Assembly: GCA_900549185.1 (NCBI GenBank)
Contig: URNM01000086.1
Span: 1-8,017 of the forward strand
Direction of reading: 5' to 3'
From: an uncultured Collinsella sp.
GTDB taxonomy: Bacteria > Actinomycetota > Coriobacteriia > Coriobacteriales > Coriobacteriaceae
Length of the DNA stretch: 8,017 nt
Positions 5,269 through 8,017 of the stretch are shown in pieces. Within the stretch, counting starts at the first letter, position 1. Each line of letters opens with the position of its first letter. The notes under the pieces were generated by a model that saw nothing but the letters and a program-made list of their open reading frames with translations, did not search any database and was not told the DNA's origin. A program made the translations under genes and the position numbers.

Positions 5269-5286
5269 GACTGTGTCAGCAGTCAA
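5267..5286 (+). promoter_or_regulatory. Hairpin between attenuator and pyrR ribosome binding site
   Basis: A perfect 7-bp stem (TTGACTG 5267-5273, CAGTCAA 5280-5286) with loop TGTCAG starts in the last two T of the terminator tail and ends seven bases before the GAGG of the pyrR Shine-Dalgarno. It may form in read-through transcripts. It has no T-tract of its own. Confidence 0.4.
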
Positions 5287-5307
5287 GACATGTGAGGAAG
5301 GAGATCG

Positions 5308-5892
5308 ATGGGCACGACTTCCCCCAAGGCGGTCATCATGGACGAGACCGCCGTCAATCGAGCGATGACCCGCATCGCGCACGAGATTCTCGAGCGCAAC
5401 GAGGGCTGTGAAGACCTCGCTCTGGTCGGCATCGTCACGCGCGGCGACCTTCTGGCAAAGAAGCTCGCCGAGGAGATCAAGGAGATCGAGGGCGTCGAAG
5501 TTCCGCTCGGCAGCCTGGACATCAGCTTCTACCGCGATGACTATGCGACCAATTTCGCTCCCGCGATCCACGCCACCAACATTCCCTTTAGCGTCGACGG
5601 CAAGCGCGTCGTGCTGGTGGACGACATCCTGTACACGGGTCGTACCATCCGCGCTGCTCTGGACGCCGTCATGGACCTGGGCCGTCCGAGCCGTATTGAG
5701 CTGGCAGTTCTCGTTGACCGCGGTCACCGCGAGCTCCCCATCTCGCCGGACTTTGTCGGCAAGAACGTTCCCTCGTCGCATGAGGAGAACGTGCACCTAT
5801 ATATGAAGGAAGTCGACGGCCACACCGCCGTCGAGATTAACGACGTCGCGCCGGGTTCCCACGTGGGCTCCGCGCCGCTGGGAGGTGAGTAG
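5308..5892 (+). CDS. pyrR: PyrR, pyr operon attenuation regulator / uracil phosphoribosyltransferase
   Basis: A 194-residue type I phosphoribosyltransferase-fold protein. PyrR binds pyr leader RNA when UMP/UTP is high and promotes termination; most members also make UMP from uracil and PRPP. The PRPP loop VVLVDDILYTGRT is at residues 101-113. GIVTRGDLLAKKL (41-53) and SFYRDDY (73-79) are typical PyrR segments, the latter two contributing to the nucleotide site and the basic RNA-binding face. Length is slightly over the usual roughly 180 residues because of a short C-terminal tail. The ATG at 5308 is preceded by AAGGAG only four bases away. As the first gene of pyrR-pyrB-pyrC, just after the attenuator, it should regulate its own expression. 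It overlaps or abuts pyrB. A purely enzymatic role is possible, but the leader favours regulation. Confidence 0.95.
   Translation: MGTTSPKAVIMDETAVNRAMTRIAHEILERNEGCEDLALVGIVTRGDLLAKKLAEEIKEIEGVEVPLGSLDISFYRDDYATNFAPAIHATNIPFSVDGKRVVLVDDILYTGRTIRAALDAVMDLGRPSRIELAVLVDRGHRELPISPDFVGKNVPSSHEENVHLYMKEVDGHTAVEINDVAPGSHVGSAPLGGE
5881..5888 (+). promoter_or_regulatory. pyrB ribosome binding site inside the pyrR 3' end
   Basis: GGAGGTGA sits eight bases before GTG at 5897 and overlaps the GTG at 5885. This spacing favours 5897 as the pyrB start and implies coupling to pyrR translation. Confidence 0.75.
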
Positions 5893-5896
5893 TACC

Positions 5897-6841
5897 GTGG
5901 CGTTCAACCATAAGCACCTGATCGACATTACCGAGTACTCCGAAGAGGACATCAAGCTCATCCTCGAGACCGCCAAGGCGTTCTCCGAGGTCAACGAGCG
6001 TGCGATCAAGAAGGTCCCCACGCTCAAGGGTAAGACCATCGTCAACATGTTCAACGAGCCCTCGACGCGCACCCGCAGCTCCTTCGAGCTCGCCGAGAAG
6101 CGCCTTTCGGCCGACAGCCTCAACTTTGGCGGTTCCTCGACTTCTACGGTCAAGGGCGAGAGCCTCGTCGACACCGTCGAGACCCTCAACGCCTACAAGA
6201 TCGACTGCATCGTCGTGCGCGACAAGCACGCCGGCGCGCCCTATATCGTCACGCAGAATTCGCCCGCGAGCGTTATCTGCGCCGGCGACGGCAAGCACAA
6301 CCACCCCACGCAGGCCCTGCTGGACCTGTACACCATTTGGCAGCACAAGGGTGACTTCCACGGTCTGAAGGTCGCTGTCGTCGGCGACATCTCCCACTCC
6401 CGTGTCTGCGGCTCGCTGATCCCCGCCCTTAAGATCATGGGCTGCGAGACCTACGCCGTCGCCCCCGGCACGCTGCTGCCTCCGGCACCCGAGGTCCTGG
6501 GCTGCGACCACGTGACGAGCGATCTCGATTCCGTCCTGCCCGAGCTGGACGTCGTCTACATGCTGCGCGTGCAGCAGGAGCGCCTCGAGGGTGCCCCGTT
6601 CCCGACCATTCGCGAGTACCACAAGCTCTTCGGCCTGACCAAGGACCGCGAGAAGCTCATGAAGCCCGACGCGATCATCTGCCACCCGGGCCCCATCAAC
6701 CGCGGTGTCGAGTTCGACTCCTATATGGCCGACCACCCGCAACGCTCCGTCATCCTGGAGCAGGTCTACGCCGGTATCTGCGTGCGTATGGCTATCCTGT
6801 ATCTGCTGCTTGGAGGTGCCGATAATGGCCTTGCTTCTTAA
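5897..6841 (+). CDS. pyrB: Aspartate carbamoyltransferase catalytic subunit
   Basis: Catalyses carbamoyl phosphate plus L-aspartate to N-carbamoyl-L-aspartate, the committed step of UMP synthesis, acting as a cytoplasmic trimer. From the GTG at 5897 it is 314 residues, normal for the family. Carbamoyl-phosphate binding STRTR is at 56-60, the loop lysine K86 lies in STSTVKGES, HPTQ at 136-139, aspartate-side arginine R224 in YMLRVQQER (R229 also there), and CHPGPINRG at 262-270. An in-frame GTG at 5885 would add four residues but lacks a separate Shine-Dalgarno. pyrC starts inside its last codons. No regulatory-subunit gene (pyrI) is seen between pyrB and pyrC, so control is probably mainly through the attenuator; the operon may continue beyond the window. 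Confidence 0.97.
   Translation: MAFNHKHLIDITEYSEEDIKLILETAKAFSEVNERAIKKVPTLKGKTIVNMFNEPSTRTRSSFELAEKRLSADSLNFGGSSTSTVKGESLVDTVETLNAYKIDCIVVRDKHAGAPYIVTQNSPASVICAGDGKHNHPTQALLDLYTIWQHKGDFHGLKVAVVGDISHSRVCGSLIPALKIMGCETYAVAPGTLLPPAPEVLGCDHVTSDLDSVLPELDVVYMLRVQQERLEGAPFPTIREYHKLFGLTKDREKLMKPDAIICHPGPINRGVEFDSYMADHPQRSVILEQVYAGICVRMAILYLLLGGADNGLAS
6812..6818 (+). promoter_or_regulatory. pyrC ribosome binding site inside pyrB
   Basis: GGAGGTG lies six bases before the ATG at 6825. It encodes part of the PyrB C-terminus at the same time, and fixes the pyrC start in a 17-base overlap with pyrB. Confidence 0.8.
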
Positions 6842-8017
6842 GAATGCCCACGTCGTCGACCCGTCCGTCGAGCTTGACGGTGTCGTTGACGTCCTGATTG
6901 ACGGCGACAAGATCGCCGAGGTCGGTGAGAATCTCGCTGCCGAGGGAGCCGAGGTCCGCGACCTTTCCGGCAAGTACCTCGTCCCCGGCCTGGTGGATAT
7001 GCACGTTCACCTTCGCGAGCCCGGCTACGAGGTCAAAGAGGACATCGAGAGCGGCACCCGTGCAGCTGCCAAGGGCGGCTTTACCGGCGTGTGCTCCATG
7101 CCCAATACCGATCCCGTCACCGATAACGGCACCGTTGTGGAGTTCGTCAAGTCCCGTGCTGCCGAGGTCGGTCACTGCCGCGTCTATCCGTCGGGCGCCA
7201 TGACCCGCGGTCTTAAGGGCGAGGCCATGTCCGAGATGGGCGATATGGTCGCCCACGGCGCCGTCGCCTTCACCGACGACGGTCGTGGCGTGCAGGGCGC
7301 GGGCATGCTCCGTCGCTGCATGGACTACGGCAAGATGTTCGGCAAGGTCTTTATGAGCCACTGCCAGGACGAGGACCTGGTCGGCCACGGCCAGATCAAC
7401 GAGGGCAAGGTTTCGACCCGTCTGGCTCTCGAGGGCTGGCCGGCTGCCGGCGAGGAGCTCCAGATCGCCCGTGACATTGAGATCGCCAAGCTGACCGGTG
7501 CCAAGCTGCACATCCAGCACATCTCCACCGCTCACGGTCTCGAGCTCGTGCGTGCCGGTAAGGCCGCTGGCGTTCAGGTTACCTGCGAGGCCACCCCGCA
7601 CCACATGTTCCTGACCGAGAACGACCTGGACGAGACCTACAACACTTCGCTCAAGGTCAACCCGCCGCTGCGTACCGAGGAGGATGCCGAGGCCATCCGT
7701 CAGGGCGTCATCGACGGCACCGTCGACGTTATCGTCACCGATCACGCTCCCCACACCCCGTGGGAGAAGGCCCGCGAGTTCGAGCTTGCGCCCTTTGGCA
7801 TGATCGGCCTCGAGACCTCGCTGTCGCTCGTACTCACCGAGCTGGTCAACACGGGCAAGATGAGCATGGGCCGTATGGTCGAGCTCATGGCCATCAAGCC
7901 GCGTGAGATCCTGGGCCTCGACCAGGTTCAGGTCAAGGCGGGCTCCGTTGCCGATCTGACCGTGTTCGACGCGTCCGCCACCTGGACGGTTGGCGAGGAC
8001 GGTTACGAGTCGCGCGC
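6825..8017 (+). CDS. pyrC: Dihydroorotase, class I, 3' end cut by window
   Basis: A zinc amidohydrolase that cyclises N-carbamoyl-L-aspartate to dihydroorotate, the third step of UMP synthesis. 397 codons are present; class I enzymes run about 420-430 residues, so only the last 20-30 are missing. The amidohydrolase metal set is complete: H60 and H62 in DMHVHLREPG, the bridging D152 in TDDGRG (class I uses Asp rather than carbamylated Lys), H179 in MSHCQDE, H232 in HIQHIS, and D306 in VTDHAPH. The frame begins inside pyrB with a 17-base overlap and its own GGAGGTG, indicating tight translational coupling. Class I DHOases can associate with aspartate carbamoyltransferase, as in Aquifex; adjacency would fit that but does not prove it here. 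Confidence 0.97.
   Translation, partial: MALLLKNAHVVDPSVELDGVVDVLIDGDKIAEVGENLAAEGAEVRDLSGKYLVPGLVDMHVHLREPGYEVKEDIESGTRAAAKGGFTGVCSMPNTDPVTDNGTVVEFVKSRAAEVGHCRVYPSGAMTRGLKGEAMSEMGDMVAHGAVAFTDDGRGVQGAGMLRRCMDYGKMFGKVFMSHCQDEDLVGHGQINEGKVSTRLALEGWPAAGEELQIARDIEIAKLTGAKLHIQHISTAHGLELVRAGKAAGVQVTCEATPHHMFLTENDLDETYNTSLKVNPPLRTEEDAEAIRQGVIDGTVDVIVTDHAPHTPWEKAREFELAPFGMIGLETSLSLVLTELVNTGKMSMGRMVELMAIKPREILGLDQVQVKAGSVADLTVFDASATWTVGEDGYESR

Noticed and set aside
5885..5896. GTG start for pyrB four codons upstream
   Set aside because: The Shine-Dalgarno at 5881-5888 overlaps this codon and is correctly spaced only for the GTG at 5897.
5837..6973. Long minus-strand frame opposite pyrB (also 6792-7754 opposite pyrC)
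   Set aside because: Same antisense codon-bias artefact; the plus-strand frames are unmistakable PyrB and PyrC.

Overview
The window looks like a draft-genome contig from a high-GC gut actinobacterium of the Coriobacteriia, probably Collinsella or a close relative. This rests on strong G/C third-position codon bias in the housekeeping genes, the Collinsella-like feel of AdhE, a CxxC-type L28, and a pyrR-pyrB-pyrC order. The genus is recognised from memory and was not searched. Bases 1-32 are not genomic: they are the 3' 32 bases of an Illumina Nextera transposase adapter, so the true sequence starts at base 33. At the other end the window cuts pyrC.

Left block (33-3287, minus strand): the 5' part of a small APH/kinase-fold phosphotransferase (cut by the contig end) lies downstream of adhE. 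AdhE is a full-length 882-residue bifunctional acetaldehyde-CoA/alcohol dehydrogenase, the fermentative enzyme that turns acetyl-CoA into ethanol and recycles NADH. A GC-rich hairpin separates the two genes. Upstream of adhE is an extended -10-like promoter inside one short dyad, with a second, stronger dyad about 50 bp further up. These are candidate sites for redox or catabolite control.

Middle block (3440-4567, plus strand): a self-contained accessory element. A 258-residue REP-associated tyrosine transposase (RAYT, HUH/Y1 family) is flanked by REP-like repeats. One copy lies upstream and a cluster of three units plus a partial unit lies downstream in inverted orientation, and the two sides share a perfect 27-bp inverted repeat. 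The element ends one base before the A-tract (T-tract on the minus strand) of the rpmB terminator. Its base composition is visibly less GC-rich than its neighbours.

Right block: rpmB (ribosomal protein L28, minus strand, 4668-4856) with its terminator and promoter, then a roughly 300-bp divergent region, then the pyrimidine operon pyrR-pyrB-pyrC (plus strand, from 5308). The pyr leader (about 5161-5307) carries a terminator with a seven-T tail and an upstream hairpin that shares bases with the terminator's 5' arm. This is the layout of a PyrR-controlled attenuator. PyrR senses uridine nucleotides; PyrB (aspartate carbamoyltransferase) and PyrC (dihydroorotase) catalyse steps 2 and 3 of UMP synthesis. 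The genes overlap (or abut) and each has its own Shine-Dalgarno, so they should be co-transcribed.

No convincing new multi-gene system is present. The most interesting parts are the RAYT/REP element and the pyr leader, whose PyrR-binding hairpin does not match the Bacillus consensus well.
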